Below, in pieces: positions 1 through 9,614 of a stretch of DNA of 64,000 bases. Each line of letters opens with the position of its first letter. Position 1 is the first letter of the stretch. The notes beneath the pieces are model-generated. The model saw only the letters and a list, made by a program, of their open reading frames with translations. It had not been told where the DNA came from and made no database searches. Both the position numbers and the translations under genes were made by a program. The stretch is from positions 62,001 to 126,000 of the forward strand of contig NZ_JPVR01000074.1 in NCBI RefSeq assembly GCF_000772935.1. Reading direction: 5' to 3'. Origin of the DNA: Lysinibacillus boronitolerans JCM 21713 = 10a = NBRC 103108 (lineage in GTDB: Bacteria > Bacillota > Bacilli > Bacillales_A > Planococcaceae).

Positions 1-1215
1 TAAGCGTACTTTAGAACCTGCTTCATCGATTAAGTCAATCGCTTTATCTGGTAAGAAGCGGTCAGAAATATATCTATCACTCATTTTTGCGGCTGCTTCA
101 ATCGCTTCATCTGTAATTTTTACACGGTGATGCGCTTCATAACGATCACGTAAGCCTTGAATAATTAGAATAGCCTCTTCCACTGTCGGCTCATCCACTT
201 GGATTGGTTGGAAACGGCGCTCTAAAGCTGCATCCTTTTCAATGTACTTACGGTACTCATCAAGTGTTGTCGCACCAATACATTGCAGCTCACCACGTGC
301 TAAAGATGGTTTTAAGATATTTGATGCATCAATCGCACCTTCAGCACCACCCGCACCGATTAATGTATGCAATTCGTCAATAAATAAAATGATGTTGCCT
401 GCTTGGCGAATTTCATCCATCACTTTTTTCAAACGATCTTCAAATTCTCCACGATATTTTGTACCTGCAACAACTGTCCCCATATCTAGTGTCATTACAC
501 GTTTGTCACGAAGGATTTCTGGCACTTCGTTATTAATAATTTGCTGTGCCAATCCTTCAGCAATCGCTGTTTTACCAACACCTGGCTCACCAATCAATAC
601 AGGGTTATTTTTCGTACGACGCGATAAAACTTCAATAACTCGTGTAATTTCCTTGCTTCGGCCAATAACAGGGTCTAATGTACCTTCACGTGCAATTTGT
701 GTTAAATCACGTGCTAGACTATCTAATGTTGGTGTATTGGCAGCTTGAGCTGCTTGTTGGCCAGATTGGGCATTATCATTATTACCTAATAGCAATAATA
801 CTTGCTGGCGAGCCTTATTTAAACCAACTCCCGCATTGTTTAAAACGCGAGCTGCCACGCCCTCACCCTCACGTATAAGCGCCAGTAATAAATGCTCTGT
901 GCCAATATAGGAGTGACCTAATTTACGTGACTCATCAACAGATAATTCAATTACTTTCTTAGCTCTTGGCGTATAATGAACGATTGGACCGACATCTTCT
1001 TTGCCCTTACCAACTAATTCTTCAATGCCAGCTTCAATCATTTGAGGACTAATATCAATGGCTTCTAAAGCTTTCGCAGCAATACCGCCGCCTTCACGTA
1101 TAAGCCCTAATAGAATATGCTCTGTACCGATAGATTCGTGCTTCCAACGAATAGCCTCTTCCTGAGCAAGCTGTAATACTTTTTGCGCGCGTTGTGTAAA
1201 ACGATTAAACATCAT
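1..1215 (-). CDS. clpC: ATP-dependent protease ATPase subunit ClpC (N-terminal part, cut by window edge)
   Basis: AAA+ unfoldase that feeds substrates, including arginine-phosphorylated proteins marked by McsB, to ClpP in the cytoplasm. The 405 codons inside the window cover the double Clp N-repeat (about residues 3-145) and the first AAA module, with Walker [10 protein letters not shown] near residue 208 and Walker B ILFIDELH near 277. The M-domain and second AAA module lie beyond the edge. The start MMFNRF matches the usual ClpC start and follows a GGAGAGG ribosome site. It overlaps the end of mcsB by 11 bases, so the two are translationally coupled. It is the last gene seen of the CtsR-controlled operon. 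Confidence 0.97.
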   Translation of the reverse strand, partial: MMFNRFTQRAQKVLQLAQEEAIRWKHESIGTEHILLGLIREGGGIAAKALEAIDISPQMIEAGIEELVGKGKEDVGPIVHYTPRAKKVIELSVDESRKLGHSYIGTEHLLLALIREGEGVAARVLNNAGVGLNKARQQVLLLLGNNDNAQSGQQAAQAANTPTLDSLARDLTQIAREGTLDPVIGRSKEITRVIEVLSRRTKNNPVLIGEPGVGKTAIAEGLAQQIINNEVPEILRDKRVMTLDMGTVVAGTKYRGEFEDRLKKVMDEIRQAGNIILFIDELHTLIGAGGAEGAIDASNILKPSLARGELQCIGATTLDEYRKYIEKDAALERRFQPIQVDEPTVEEAILIIQGLRDRYEAHHRVKITDEAIEAAAKMSDRYISDRFLPDKAIDLIDEAGSKVRL

Positions 1216-2314
1216 ATAAATCCTCTCCTTTTTCCCCATTTATAGGCTTATTCGCATGTTCTTGAGATAATGTCTCACGAAGCATCTCCGCTCGAACACG
1301 ATCCCGCTCAGCAGGTGGTAATGCCTCACCTGCATAGTGCTGTAAAAAACCTGGTTGCATACTAACAACACATTCATTTAAGGTCGTTGCTTGTATACCA
1401 TCAATCAATTGTAAATCTACTCCTAAACGAACATTAGATAGGCAAGTCGCGGCTTCCTCACTTGTTAAAATTCTCGCATGTGTAAGGGTTCCTAAAGCCC
1501 GATATACTCGATCTTCTAGCGCAAGCTCTGCCTTTTCCATTAATTTACCTCTTGCATGTCGTTCTTTTTGAATAATCTTTTCAGCGACACTTTGTATGTC
1601 TGCTAAAATATCTTCCTCTGTCTTTCCAAGTGTAATTTGGTTAGACACTTGATAAACATTCCCTAAATTTTCGCTTCCTTCACCATATATACCTCTTACA
1701 GTCATTCCTAAGCGTGTCATGGCATTTATAATTTGATTCATTTGCCCTGTTAATGTAAGAGCGGGTAAATGCATCATGACGGACGCTCGTAGACCCGTAC
1801 CAATATTCGTTGGACAACTTGTTAAATAACCAAAAGTATCTCGAAAAGCATACGGTAATACTTTCTCTAGGATACGATCAATCTTATTTGCTTGTTCATA
1901 GGCACTTTGAAGTTGAAAACTTGCTGTCATACATTGAATGCGTAAATGATCCTCTTCATTCACCATAATGCTCACGGATTCATCTTCAGAAAGTAGTATA
2001 GAGCCCACTTGCTCTTTTTTAGCCAGTTGTGGGCTAATCAAATGCTTTTCTACAAGAATTTGACGCTGTAAAGGCGATAAATCCTTTATAGCAAAATAAG
2101 CATAATCATTTTGAAGCATTGGGCTATCACTTACAGCATGTGTAACAGCCTGTTCTACCTGCAGGGCCTCATTCTCTGAAAACGCTAATGGAAAACGGTA
2201 CCCATCTAAATTTCGTGCGAGGCGTATCCGTGTACTAATGACGATATCTGAGTAATCATCTTTGATATGCATCCAAGTTGGTGTCGCACGCTCTAAAAAT
2301 GATTCAATCATCAT
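1205..2314 (-). CDS. mcsB: Protein-arginine kinase McsB
   Basis: Phosphagen-kinase-like enzyme that phosphorylates arginines on CtsR and on misfolded proteins, marking them for ClpCP. The 369-residue product has the guanidino-kinase signature STRIRLARN (27-35), the nucleotide-binding stretch [10 protein letters not shown], the active-site Cys block [15 protein letters not shown], and the GIYGEGSE loop. Near residue 340 it carries RDRVRA, the McsB-specific phosphoarginine-binding motif that couples activation to substrate. Its ATG overlaps the mcsA TGA (ATGA). Length and layout are typical for the family. Confidence 0.97.
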   Translation of the reverse strand: MMIESFLERATPTWMHIKDDYSDIVISTRIRLARNLDGYRFPLAFSENEALQVEQAVTHAVSDSPMLQNDYAYFAIKDLSPLQRQILVEKHLISPQLAKKEQVGSILLSEDESVSIMVNEEDHLRIQCMTASFQLQSAYEQANKIDRILEKVLPYAFRDTFGYLTSCPTNIGTGLRASVMMHLPALTLTGQMNQIINAMTRLGMTVRGIYGEGSENLGNVYQVSNQITLGKTEEDILADIQSVAEKIIQKERHARGKLMEKAELALEDRVYRALGTLTHARILTSEEAATCLSNVRLGVDLQLIDGIQATTLNECVVSMQPGFLQHYAGEALPPAERDRVRAEMLRETLSQEHANKPINGEKGEDLYDV

Positions 2315-2853
2315 GACACATCACCACCTTCAAATTGTAGATGCTTCTCTAGCTCTTTGACTTCATCCCGTAGCTTCGCCGCTTCTTCAAACTGTTCTTC
2401 ATCTACGGCGGATTTCATACGCTTGCGGATATCTTCTATTTGCTTTTTAATAACATACACATTACTGCGAGCACCAGGCATTTTACCAATGTGTTGTGGA
2501 CCTGCCTGAATGCGATTAAATAGCTTTGGCAAATGATCACCAAATGTGTCATAACAGCTTGGGCACCCGAATTTTCCTTCTTTTAAAAATTGCTTATACG
2601 AAAATCCACATTGTGGGCATGTTTGCTGTTGTGGTTGTACCTGTTGTTTTTCCCCCACCTTTTGCCATGTAGGAGAGCCAAACCAGTTAGACAATAACTG
2701 TTGAATAGATACTGGCTCTTGTTTAAACTCTGCATGAAATGGATGGAATTGTGAGGCGCAGACGTCACAATAATGATGCTCTACTTTTTGCCCACTTTGA
2801 ACTTGTGTTACTGTAACTGTCGCATTACGTTGTTTACAATGTTCGCATATCAT
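2311..2853 (-). CDS. mcsA: McsB activator protein McsA
   Basis: Zinc-binding partner that activates McsB and modulates CtsR. The 180-residue product has two CxxC zinc pairs (C3/C6 and C29/C32), a second pair set CPQC and CPSC in the middle, and a C-terminal UVR-like helical hairpin rich in E, K and R (about 133-168). The ATG at 2853 is chosen because GAGGTG lies six bases upstream. Upstream in-frame ATGs would overlap that ribosome site or lack one, and McsA proteins normally begin MIC. Third from last gene seen of the operon; 13 bases separate it from ctsR. Confidence 0.95.
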   Translation of the reverse strand: MICEHCKQRNATVTVTQVQSGQKVEHHYCDVCASQFHPFHAEFKQEPVSIQQLLSNWFGSPTWQKVGEKQQVQPQQQTCPQCGFSYKQFLKEGKFGCPSCYDTFGDHLPKLFNRIQAGPQHIGKMPGARSNVYVIKKQIEDIRKRMKSAVDEEQFEEAAKLRDEVKELEKHLQFEGGDVS

Positions 2854-2866
2854 TTCCATCACCTCA

Positions 2867-3337
2867 CTATTTTTGTTGTTCATATTTAATTGTTGTCAGC
2901 ATTGCTCGCAATATTTTTGATCGAATGACATCTCTTAATGGGAGATGCAGGTCGATCGTGGAGCGATCAATTGCTGCTAACATTAATTTCGCTTCTCGCT
3001 TGGAAATTACCTGCTCATCAATGAGTCGATAAACCAAATCTTCCGCCATCGTTTGAGATGCTCCACCTTCAATTTGCCGGAGAACATCGTCGATTAAATC
3101 AATCTGTGAATTCGCGCGGACACGTAAAATTCGAATGTATCCACCACCACCACGTTTGCTCTCAACAAGGTAACCCCGCTCGGCAGTAAATCTTGTATTA
3201 ATGACATAATTTATTTGTGATGGTACACATTGAAATTTATCAGCGATTTCACTACGTTTAATTTCAATATGCCCTTCTCCACCTAATTCAAGTACTTGCT
3301 TTAAGTAACCCTCTATGATGTCTGATATATTACGCAT
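2867..3337 (-). CDS. ctsR: Transcriptional repressor CtsR
   Basis: Class III heat-shock repressor that binds tandem heptads and is inactivated by heat and by McsB/McsA. The 156-residue product starts MRNISDIIEGYL, has the DNA-binding segment KFQCVPSQINYVI and the glycine wing SKRGGGGYIRI, which acts as the thermosensor in the family. A C-terminal dimerisation/ClpC-recognition domain follows. The ATG at 3337 is preferred over an ATG 27 bases upstream because CtsR proteins begin at this point and a GAGGTG site precedes it. First gene of the operon and expected to repress itself through the boxes at 3369-3395. Confidence 0.96.
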   Translation of the reverse strand: MRNISDIIEGYLKQVLELGGEGHIEIKRSEIADKFQCVPSQINYVINTRFTAERGYLVESKRGGGGYIRILRVRANSQIDLIDDVLRQIEGGASQTMAEDLVYRLIDEQVISKREAKLMLAAIDRSTIDLHLPLRDVIRSKILRAMLTTIKYEQQK

Positions 3338-3368
3338 TTTAGGAATACACCTCGCTTGCTTCACTGAC

Positions 3369-3395
3369 TTTGACTATCTTTGACTTTCTTTGAGT
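3369..3395 (-). promoter_or_regulatory. Triple CtsR operator
   Basis: Three heptads on the minus strand, ACTCAAA (3395-3389), AGTCAAA (3385-3379) and AGTCAAA (3375-3369), are separated by GAA and GAT. Each adjacent pair fits the known CtsR site (A/G)GTCAAA-NAN-(A/G)GTCAAA, the first with one mismatch. The boxes repeat every 10 bp, on one face of the helix. Confidence 0.9.
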
Positions 3396-3397
3396 AT

Positions 3398-3427
3398 ATT
3401 ATACAAAACGCCTGAAAAAAATTGCAA
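3398..3427 (-). promoter_or_regulatory. SigA-type promoter of the ctsR operon
   Basis: Reading on the minus strand: -35 TTGCAA (3427-3422), an 18-base spacer, and a perfect -10 TATAAT (3403-3398). The start of transcription would fall near 3391, inside the CtsR boxes, which is the classical placement for repression. Confidence 0.8.
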
Positions 3428-3554
3428 TGATTTCGCCCATAGAAAAGTGGAAAGTCTTGAAAATGCCCTTTAAGGCAACAAAAAGAGCACTTTTTCAATT
3501 ATTTGTGTACGGTTAATAATTTCCTCATACATTTAATGTACCCTTATTAGTCAT

Positions 3555-3595
3555 AGAAAAAACGCAAGCATATGCAACTAGCATATACTTGCGTC
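3555..3595 (-). terminator. Intrinsic terminator of the DUF4870 gene
   Basis: Inverted repeat ACGCAAG(T)ATATGC / GCATATGCTTGCGT with a five-base loop, followed on the minus strand by TTTTTT. It sits just after the stop of the gene at 3604-3909. Confidence 0.85.
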
Positions 3596-3603
3596 TATGA
3601 AAA

Positions 3604-3909
3604 TTATACCCAGCGACCAACAATTGGATAGCGCCAAGGTTCATCAGACAATGCTTTTACGATACCAATAATCGGTACCACAAATAGCATAATGCCGAAA
3701 ATGATTAAAAATGGTAAGCCAATAAGGACAAAGCTTAAAACAACAGAGATAGCAATTAAAACACCCATGACAATTTGGAATAGCAATGCTTGAATAGAAA
3801 TTGCCTTTACTTCCTCATCAGAACTAATTAAAAAGAAAATAATGGGCACTAACCATGGCGCAAAAAATGCACTTGCGTGTATGATTACTTTAGACCATTT
3901 AGTCTCCAT
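3604..3909 (-). CDS. DUF4870-type small membrane protein
   Basis: About 101 residues with three strongly hydrophobic segments (roughly 10-30, 40-65, 68-90) and the end KALSDEPWRYPIVGRWV. This resembles DUF4870/Tic20-like membrane proteins of bacilli, which lack an assigned function. The ATG at 3909 is chosen over a TTG nine bases upstream because AAAGGG lies about nine bases before it. Monocistronic, closed by its own terminator. The family call rests on size, topology and the C-terminal pattern only. Confidence 0.75.
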   Translation of the reverse strand: METKWSKVIIHASAFFAPWLVPIIFFLISSDEEVKAISIQALLFQIVMGVLIAISVVLSFVLIGLPFLIIFGIMLFVVPIIGIVKALSDEPWRYPIVGRWV

Positions 3910-4033
3910 ATATATCAACCCTTTCTTTGAACTTTATCTATGTTTTATGTACTACTATTTACGGAACTATACCCGCAATAGTTTCACATTTAAAAGGATT
4001 TTTTAAAATTTTTTTGAAAGGCTGTGAGGAGAG

Positions 4034-4714
4034 TTGGAATTTAACAACACATTAGCAAATGAATATGAAAAGGGTATTCGCCGTACACTGCCTAGCTATG
4101 ATGCCATGCTACGTTTAATACAAACTTTTTATCACTCTAGACTGCCAGAAAATGCTAACATGTTAATCGTGGGAGCAGGGAGCGGCAATGAAATTATACA
4201 GTTGGCAGAAGGAAGGCCACATTGGTCATTCACTGGCATTGATCCATCAGCATCCATGCTTAGCATAGCTAAAGAGCGTTTACTCGCTCTACCAAATAAT
4301 ATGTCATTCCATCAGGCTACAATACTAGATGCTTCGCTGCCCTTCTCACAGTATGATGCAGCAAGCTGTGTTCTCGTCTTGCATTTTATTCAGGACTATA
4401 AAGAAAAACTAGACACGATAAAAGAAATAGCAAAACATTTAAAACCTGGAGCACCATTTGTCCTTGTTTCAAAATATGGTCAACTAGGCTCTTTAGAAAC
4501 AGAACTACAATTTGATTTATGGCGTTCCTATTGGCAACAGCATACTAGACTTTCTTTGTCTGAATTAGCAGAGATGGAAAAATCCATTCGTTCTCTTTCT
4601 TTTATGAGTGAAGAGGAAATTGTAACACTTTTACAAAGGGCAGGCTTTACTAAACCTTCTAGATTTTTTGCCACTACTTTGTTCGGTGGATGGGTATGCT
4701 TTAAAGAGGACTAA
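4034..4714 (+). CDS. Class I SAM-dependent methyltransferase
   Basis: 226-residue soluble protein with the Rossmann methyltransferase motifs in order: motif I MLIVGAGSGNE (about 43-53), the acidic strand-2 end TGIDPSASM, motif II DAASCVLVLHFI, and a post-motif LKPGAPFVLVSK. The substrate cannot be told. The start is a TTG at 4034 directly behind a purine-rich GAGGAGAG. Spacing is short, but no better in-frame start exists before residue 25, which would cut the fold. It lies 33 bases upstream of corA on the same strand. Confidence 0.82.
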   Translation: MEFNNTLANEYEKGIRRTLPSYDAMLRLIQTFYHSRLPENANMLIVGAGSGNEIIQLAEGRPHWSFTGIDPSASMLSIAKERLLALPNNMSFHQATILDASLPFSQYDAASCVLVLHFIQDYKEKLDTIKEIAKHLKPGAPFVLVSKYGQLGSLETELQFDLWRSYWQQHTRLSLSELAEMEKSIRSLSFMSEEEIVTLLQRAGFTKPSRFFATTLFGGWVCFKED

Positions 4715-4747
4715 CTATTTTGTAGTAAATAATTTGAGGTGAAAACC

Positions 4748-5710
4748 GTGATAAGCACCATTGGCATTACAAAACAACAACATCTGTTAAAAGATTTTCC
4801 ATTAGAGGAGATACATCAGCAAGAATTTGAATGGTATTGGGTTGATTTTAATTGTCCTACAGCCGAGGAAGAATCATTGTTGGATACATTTTTTCATTTT
4901 CACCCTCTTGCTATTGAAGATTGCTTAATGAGATTACAGCGTCCGAAGCTAGACTTTTATGATGATTTTCATTTCTTTGTCATTCATCGAGTGAATGAAG
5001 AGACGTTAGCTGCGGAGGAGGTTAATATATTTGCCTCCAATAAATTTATCGTAACCTTCCATAAAAATCCTGTCCCTGAAATAGATAAGGTGCAGAAGAT
5101 GCTGGAAAACCAACCGAAGAATTGGGAGCGCGGTACTGTATACTTAACGTATCAAACCATTGATAAAATCGTTGATAGTTATTTTCCACTCGTTTACAAA
5201 ATTGAAGATCATCTAAATGCTTTAGAAGGTGAACTTACATACCAAAGCAATGTAAATGCCATGAAAATTGTCTTCGAGTTCCGTAGTGACTTACTTGATT
5301 TAAGACGTACTATTTTACCAATGCGTGATCTTTTATATCGCGTTCTTAATTCTTACCGTTTCTCATTAAAGAAATCAGAAAGAGCTTATTTTGGAGATAT
5401 CTACGACCATCTACTTAAGCTAACAGAGATGGTTGAATCCAATCGAGAGCTTACCGCGGATATGCGAGATAGTTATATGGCTATGAGTTCGAGTCGCATG
5501 AATGGCATTATGATGACTCTAACAATTGTCTCAACAATCTTTATCCCACTTACCTTCATTGCTGGTGTATATGGAATGAATTTCGATAATATGCCGGAGC
5601 TTCATGGACAATATAGCTATTTTATTGTACTTGGAATTATGATAATTATCGTTATCTTTATGCTGGCCATCTTTAAACATAAGGGATGGTTTAAACTATT
5701 TAAACCATAA
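4748..5710 (+). CDS. corA: CorA-family magnesium (divalent cation) channel
   Basis: Inner-membrane pentameric Mg2+ channel of the CorA/YfjQ type. The long cytoplasmic N-domain is followed by two C-terminal membrane helices. The signature YGMNFDNMPE lies between them at the pore mouth, and a lysine-rich tail (KHKGWFKLFKP) closes the protein. The GTG at 4748 is preferred over the GTG at 4739, because the latter overlaps the GAGGTG ribosome site that sits about six bases before 4748. The product is 320 residues, normal for the family. A strong terminator follows. Confidence 0.92.
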   Translation: MISTIGITKQQHLLKDFPLEEIHQQEFEWYWVDFNCPTAEEESLLDTFFHFHPLAIEDCLMRLQRPKLDFYDDFHFFVIHRVNEETLAAEEVNIFASNKFIVTFHKNPVPEIDKVQKMLENQPKNWERGTVYLTYQTIDKIVDSYFPLVYKIEDHLNALEGELTYQSNVNAMKIVFEFRSDLLDLRRTILPMRDLLYRVLNSYRFSLKKSERAYFGDIYDHLLKLTEMVESNRELTADMRDSYMAMSSSRMNGIMMTLTIVSTIFIPLTFIAGVYGMNFDNMPELHGQYSYFIVLGIMIIIVIFMLAIFKHKGWFKLFKP

Positions 5711-5752
5711 AAAAAGACTGCTCGTTTTGTTGTGAAACGAGCAGTTTTTTAA
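5711..5752. terminator. Bidirectional terminator between corA and a small membrane gene
   Basis: Perfect 11-bp inverted repeat ACTGCTCGTTT (5717-5727) / AAACGAGCAGT (5735-5745), with A-run before and T-run after, so it works for both convergent genes. Confidence 0.92.
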
Positions 5753-5756
5753 TTAA

Positions 5757-5966
5757 TTAATACGGTCCTCTATCATCAATTTTATTATCGCCCTGCTGTG
5801 GAAATAAAAAATAGGCTAATACCCCTGATCCTAAAGCTGCACATATTGTAATTAATAATTGCTCAACATCTGGTACCTCAGCATAATAGTTTCGTAGCAT
5901 ATAAACAGAACCAATTGCAACAATCACCATGACAGGAATAACAAATTTAAAGCGTTTTTTCTCCAT
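5757..5966 (-). CDS. Small membrane protein of unknown function
   Basis: 69 residues with a basic N-terminus (MEKKRFK), two hydrophobic segments (about 8-25 and 36-55) and a polar tail. A strong GGGAGGAGGGAT ribosome site precedes the ATG, which supports real expression. I do not recognise the family. It is convergent with corA and shares its terminator. Confidence 0.7.
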   Translation of the reverse strand: MEKKRFKFVIPVMVIVAIGSVYMLRNYYAEVPDVEQLLITICAALGSGVLAYFLFPQQGDNKIDDRGPY

Positions 5967-6250
5967 ACTATCCCTCCTCCCATTCTTTTTTTCGTACGAT
6001 TTTTATATTGCTAAACAGTTCGTATTTTACAGGTTTCCTATTTTAAATTCAAATTTACATCGCTTCACCATTTGGACTAACAATAAAGTAAAAAAATAAA
6101 GAAATAACCAATTTTTTAACCAAATATTCAGCAAATAATAGTAAAATAGATTTAAGCCCATTTATTTATTAAATTTACAAACCTAACAAATTTCAAAAGT
6201 GCTTATTTACTTACAATTTATAATGGATATTAAGAATGGAGCAAATAATA

Positions 6251-7561
6251 ATGAGTTGGTTTTCAAAAAATAGTAGTTCTAGCTACTCAATTACATTAAC
6301 ACCAGAAAATTTTAAGAGCAGTGTACAACTAGATGTATTGAACCACCCCAATCTTCAAAAACAATTACAACTTTTAAATTTAACACTTGAGGATTTAGCT
6401 ATTATTAAGCAACTACAGCCCTTAGCTAAAGACTTAATTCCTGAAATGGTGGAGAAATTTTATGCAGCAATTAGTTTGAGCCAAGATTTACTTGATATTA
6501 TTAATAGAACATCACATATTGATCGTTTGAAAATCACGTTACATAAACATTTAAGCGACATTTTTGAAAGTCATATTAATGATGCCTACATTGCTGAACG
6601 AAAAGCCATTGCTGAGGCTCACGTTCGAATTGGCTTGCAGTCAAAGTGGTATATTGCCTCATTCCAATCACTCACTACTACTTTTGCAAACTTTGTGAAC
6701 GAAGTGGATATTTCTAAAACAGATGCTATTCGTGCTATAAACGCTTTTTGTAAAATCATTAATTTTGAGCAACAGCTTGTGATTGAGGCCTATGAAAAAG
6801 AGGAAGAGCGTATTCGCTCAGTAGCAGATGCAACAAAAAATTCCCTTGTCACGACAATCCAAAGTACTGCTGAGGAGCTTAATGCCATTAGTGAAGAAAC
6901 AGCCGCTTCATTATTAGTGATCTCCTCACAAACAGATGATATTGCTGTAGCGACTAAGCAAGGATTGAGCTTCGTAGCAGATACACAAGAAAAATCAAGA
7001 CGTGGCCAACAGCAGTTGAAAGAACAAAATGATTTAATCCAAGTTATTTTGCAAAGTGTCAATGGTCTTGAGGTAACGATGAACCAACTACGTACCTCTT
7101 CTCAAAAAATTTCTGAAATCGTTGGGCTAGTTACAGGCATTGCAGATCAAACCAATTTATTAGCATTAAATGCTTCTATTGAGGCAGCACGAGCAGGAGA
7201 ACATGGGAAAGGTTTTGCGGTGGTTGCTGAGGAAGTTCGTAAACTCGCTGAGGAAACAAAAAACGCCGTCCAAAATGTTTCTCATCTTATTAAGGAAACG
7301 GAAAGTAATATTACGACTATGGCTAATTCAGTTATCAATGTTGATCAAAAAATTCAGCATAGCGTCAATACACAAGAAAGTTTATCCAAGTCATTTAATG
7401 ATATTGCTGATGCAGTTTCTGGTATTCAACAGCAATATGTAAATACATCAAGAGATATTTCAGCCATTTCCAATTTAATTACTGAATTATCGCAGGGCGC
7501 TACGCTAGTATCTTCGTCTTCCGACTCGCTCATTAATGTTGTTAATGAGTTAAATATGTAA
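6251..7561 (+). CDS. hemAT: Heme-globin aerotaxis transducer, HemAT type
   Basis: Soluble oxygen-sensing chemoreceptor. Residues 1-175 form a protoglobin sensor with the proximal histidine at H124 in [13 protein letters not shown], the position of His123 in B. subtilis HemAT. The rest is a coiled-coil methyl-accepting signalling domain with the hairpin tip [16 protein letters not shown] that docks CheA/CheW. No membrane segment. The ATG at 6251 is chosen because GGAG lies nine bases upstream; an ATG 15 bases earlier has no ribosome site. Product 436 residues, the usual HemAT size. Confidence 0.93.
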   Translation: MSWFSKNSSSSYSITLTPENFKSSVQLDVLNHPNLQKQLQLLNLTLEDLAIIKQLQPLAKDLIPEMVEKFYAAISLSQDLLDIINRTSHIDRLKITLHKHLSDIFESHINDAYIAERKAIAEAHVRIGLQSKWYIASFQSLTTTFANFVNEVDISKTDAIRAINAFCKIINFEQQLVIEAYEKEEERIRSVADATKNSLVTTIQSTAEELNAISEETAASLLVISSQTDDIAVATKQGLSFVADTQEKSRRGQQQLKEQNDLIQVILQSVNGLEVTMNQLRTSSQKISEIVGLVTGIADQTNLLALNASIEAARAGEHGKGFAVVAEEVRKLAEETKNAVQNVSHLIKETESNITTMANSVINVDQKIQHSVNTQESLSKSFNDIADAVSGIQQQYVNTSRDISAISNLITELSQGATLVSSSSDSLINVVNELNM

Positions 7562-7592
7562 AAAAAGGGAACTCGTTTAGAGTTCCCTTTTT
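7561..7592. terminator. Bidirectional terminator
   Basis: Inverted repeat GGGAACTC (7567-7574) / GAGTTCCC (7580-7587) flanked by A6 and T5, between the convergent hemAT and thioesterase genes. Confidence 0.9.
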
Positions 7593-7594
7593 CC

Positions 7595-8098
7595 TTAATG
7601 CGGCAATGCACGTTTTTGTTTACGGTGCTCTCGTCTTGCTGGCCCAGTTTCAAATAAACGCTTTTCTTCATCTGTTTCAGGGTAAATCGCAGGAACTGGT
7701 ACTGGTTTCCCTTCCTCATTTACTGCAACCATCGTGACAAATGATTCTGTCGTTAATTTTTCCTCGCCAGTCTCAATATTGCGCGAAACAACGCGAACAT
7801 AAACCTCCATCGAAGAACGTCCTGTAGACGAAACAATACTCTCGATTTCAAGAATATCTCCTACATGTGCAGCGGATAAAAAATCAACCGAGTCAATAGA
7901 AGCTGTCACTACAAGGCCTTTTGCATGTTTCATTGCTGTAATAGCAGCGATTTCATCAATATAAGCTAACACTCTTCCACCGAAAATAGAATTGTGATTA
8001 TTTGTGTCTGGGGGTAATACGAGACGCGATTGAACCGTACGTGATTGGCTCATTGGTACAGCGTTGTTTGGCATAATTCTTGCAACTTCCCTTCTCAT
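7595..8098 (-). CDS. Acyl-CoA thioesterase, hotdog fold (YkhA-like)
   Basis: Likely hydrolyses acyl-CoA in the cytoplasm. The 167-residue product has the hotdog helix signature IFGGRVLAYIDEIAAI (about 39-54) and the paired strand TASIDSVDFLSAAHVGD typical of the cytosolic long-chain acyl-CoA thioesterase group (YkhA/YciA/BACH). The C-terminal tail is basic. Two starts are possible: ATG 8098, with a weak site, or the ATG at residue 9, behind GAAGGGAAG at a wide spacing. The family N-terminus does not decide between them. Confidence 0.85.
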   Translation of the reverse strand: MRREVARIMPNNAVPMSQSRTVQSRLVLPPDTNNHNSIFGGRVLAYIDEIAAITAMKHAKGLVVTASIDSVDFLSAAHVGDILEIESIVSSTGRSSMEVYVRVVSRNIETGEEKLTTESFVTMVAVNEEGKPVPVPAIYPETDEEKRLFETGPARREHRKQKRALPH

Positions 8099-8143
8099 GT
8101 TGTTCTTTCGTCATCGTATCGCAGAAAAAGAGCTGATGCAAAT

Positions 8144-9571
8144 TTAGAACGATTTTTTCATCGAAATAAATTTCATGTCAGTCATTTCCTCTAGAGCCCA
8201 CTTAATTCCTTCACGTCCGTAACCACTCATCTTTACTCCACCATATGGCATGTTATCTACTCGGAATGTCGGAATGTCATTTATAATGACAGCACCAGCC
8301 TGTAATTCATCTGCTGCATATAAAGCATCTGACAGTATATTCGTGTAAATACCTGCATTTAGACCAAGGTCCGACTCGTTTACAAGTCGAATTGCGTCGT
8401 CTAATGTTTCATATGAAACAATTGAGACGATTGGTGCGAATGTTTCCTGACAGACAATTTTCATATCAGCTGTCACATTCGTCATAACTGTTGGTGTTAA
8501 AGTACGTTCAGTAAATACGCCTCCAGTTGCAATTTCAGCCCCCTGTTCCTGTGCCTCCTCAATCCATTCCCTGATGCGTTCCACTTCATTTGGATTAATC
8601 ATGGCACTGACATCTGTAGTTTTATCTAATGGATCTCCTACTTTAAGCTTTTCTGTTTCTGCAACAAAGGCTTTAGTAAATTCATCAATAATGGAAGAAT
8701 GCACATAAATACGTTGTAATGAAATGCATACTTGTCCAGCAAAGTTAAAAGCCCCGCTTACACAACGTTTGATAATTTTATTTATTGGCGTAGAGGGTTC
8801 GACAATTACCGCTGCATTAGAACCTAGCTCTAAAGTAACTTTACGTAAACCTATTTTTTCTTTAATTTTCAAACCAACTTTACCACTACCTGTAAACGTT
8901 ACTTTTTTGACGTATGGATGTGTGACAAGTGTATCACTAAGCTCGCCTCCACTGCCTGTCACAATTTGCAATGCCCCATCTGGTAATCCTGCCTCACGGA
9001 AAATTTCAGCCATAACGATAGCACTTAGTGGCGTTTGTGTTGCTGGCTTTAATACAACTGTATTGCCTACTGCAAATGCTGGACCTAACTTGTGAGCCAC
9101 TAAATTGAATGGAAAATTAAATGGCGTAATGGCTGATACCACACCTAAAGGTTCTCTTTTTGTCCAGCCTATTCGATCCCCTGCTCCAGGGGCTGCATCC
9201 ATTGGCACAGTCTCACCTTTTGACTGTTTAGCTCCCTCTGCTGCAAATTGATAGGTGGCGATTGTACGGTCAATTTCAGCTAAACCTGCAACTATAGGTT
9301 TTCCAGCCTCTAAGGCTAAAATCTCTGCAAGTTCTTCTTTTCGTTGGCGCATCTTATCAACAACTTTATATAATATTTCGGCACGTTCGTAGGCTGTTGT
9401 CTTTTTAAACGATTGGAATGCCTGCTGTGCACCTTCGATAGCTTTCTCTACATCTTGAATAGATGCTTTAGCTACATGAGCAATAACCTCACCGTTATAT
9501 GGAGAAGCTAGCTCATAGCTTTCCTCTGCATCATGCCACTGGCCATTAATCCACAGTTTTGTTTCCTTCAT
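8144..9571 (-). CDS. NAD(P)-dependent aldehyde dehydrogenase
   Basis: 475-residue ALDH-superfamily enzyme. It shows the oxyanion block PFNFPFNLV, cofactor lysine segment VLKPATQTPLSA, FTGSGKVG (Rossmann), general base Glu in LELGSNAAVIV, and catalytic Cys in FAGQVCISLQR. The GSNA and CISLQR forms suggest the lactaldehyde / glyceraldehyde-3-phosphate / phosphonoacetaldehyde-type branch rather than betaine aldehyde. The true substrate cannot be assigned. Monocistronic by appearance; transcribed toward the thioesterase gene. Confidence 0.9.
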   Translation of the reverse strand: MKETKLWINGQWHDAEESYELASPYNGEVIAHVAKASIQDVEKAIEGAQQAFQSFKKTTAYERAEILYKVVDKMRQRKEELAEILALEAGKPIVAGLAEIDRTIATYQFAAEGAKQSKGETVPMDAAPGAGDRIGWTKREPLGVVSAITPFNFPFNLVAHKLGPAFAVGNTVVLKPATQTPLSAIVMAEIFREAGLPDGALQIVTGSGGELSDTLVTHPYVKKVTFTGSGKVGLKIKEKIGLRKVTLELGSNAAVIVEPSTPINKIIKRCVSGAFNFAGQVCISLQRIYVHSSIIDEFTKAFVAETEKLKVGDPLDKTTDVSAMINPNEVERIREWIEEAQEQGAEIATGGVFTERTLTPTVMTNVTADMKIVCQETFAPIVSIVSYETLDDAIRLVNESDLGLNAGIYTNILSDALYAADELQAGAVIINDIPTFRVDNMPYGGVKMSGYGREGIKWALEEMTDMKFISMKKSF

Positions 9572-9614
9572 CCTTCAAATGCACCTCCAAATAATCATGT
9601 TCTTCTTTATTCTA

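Noticed and set aside
242-878. Open frames on the plus strand inside clpC
   Set aside because: They are antisense to a clearly conserved clpC frame, with serine-rich, low-information translations and no ribosome sites.
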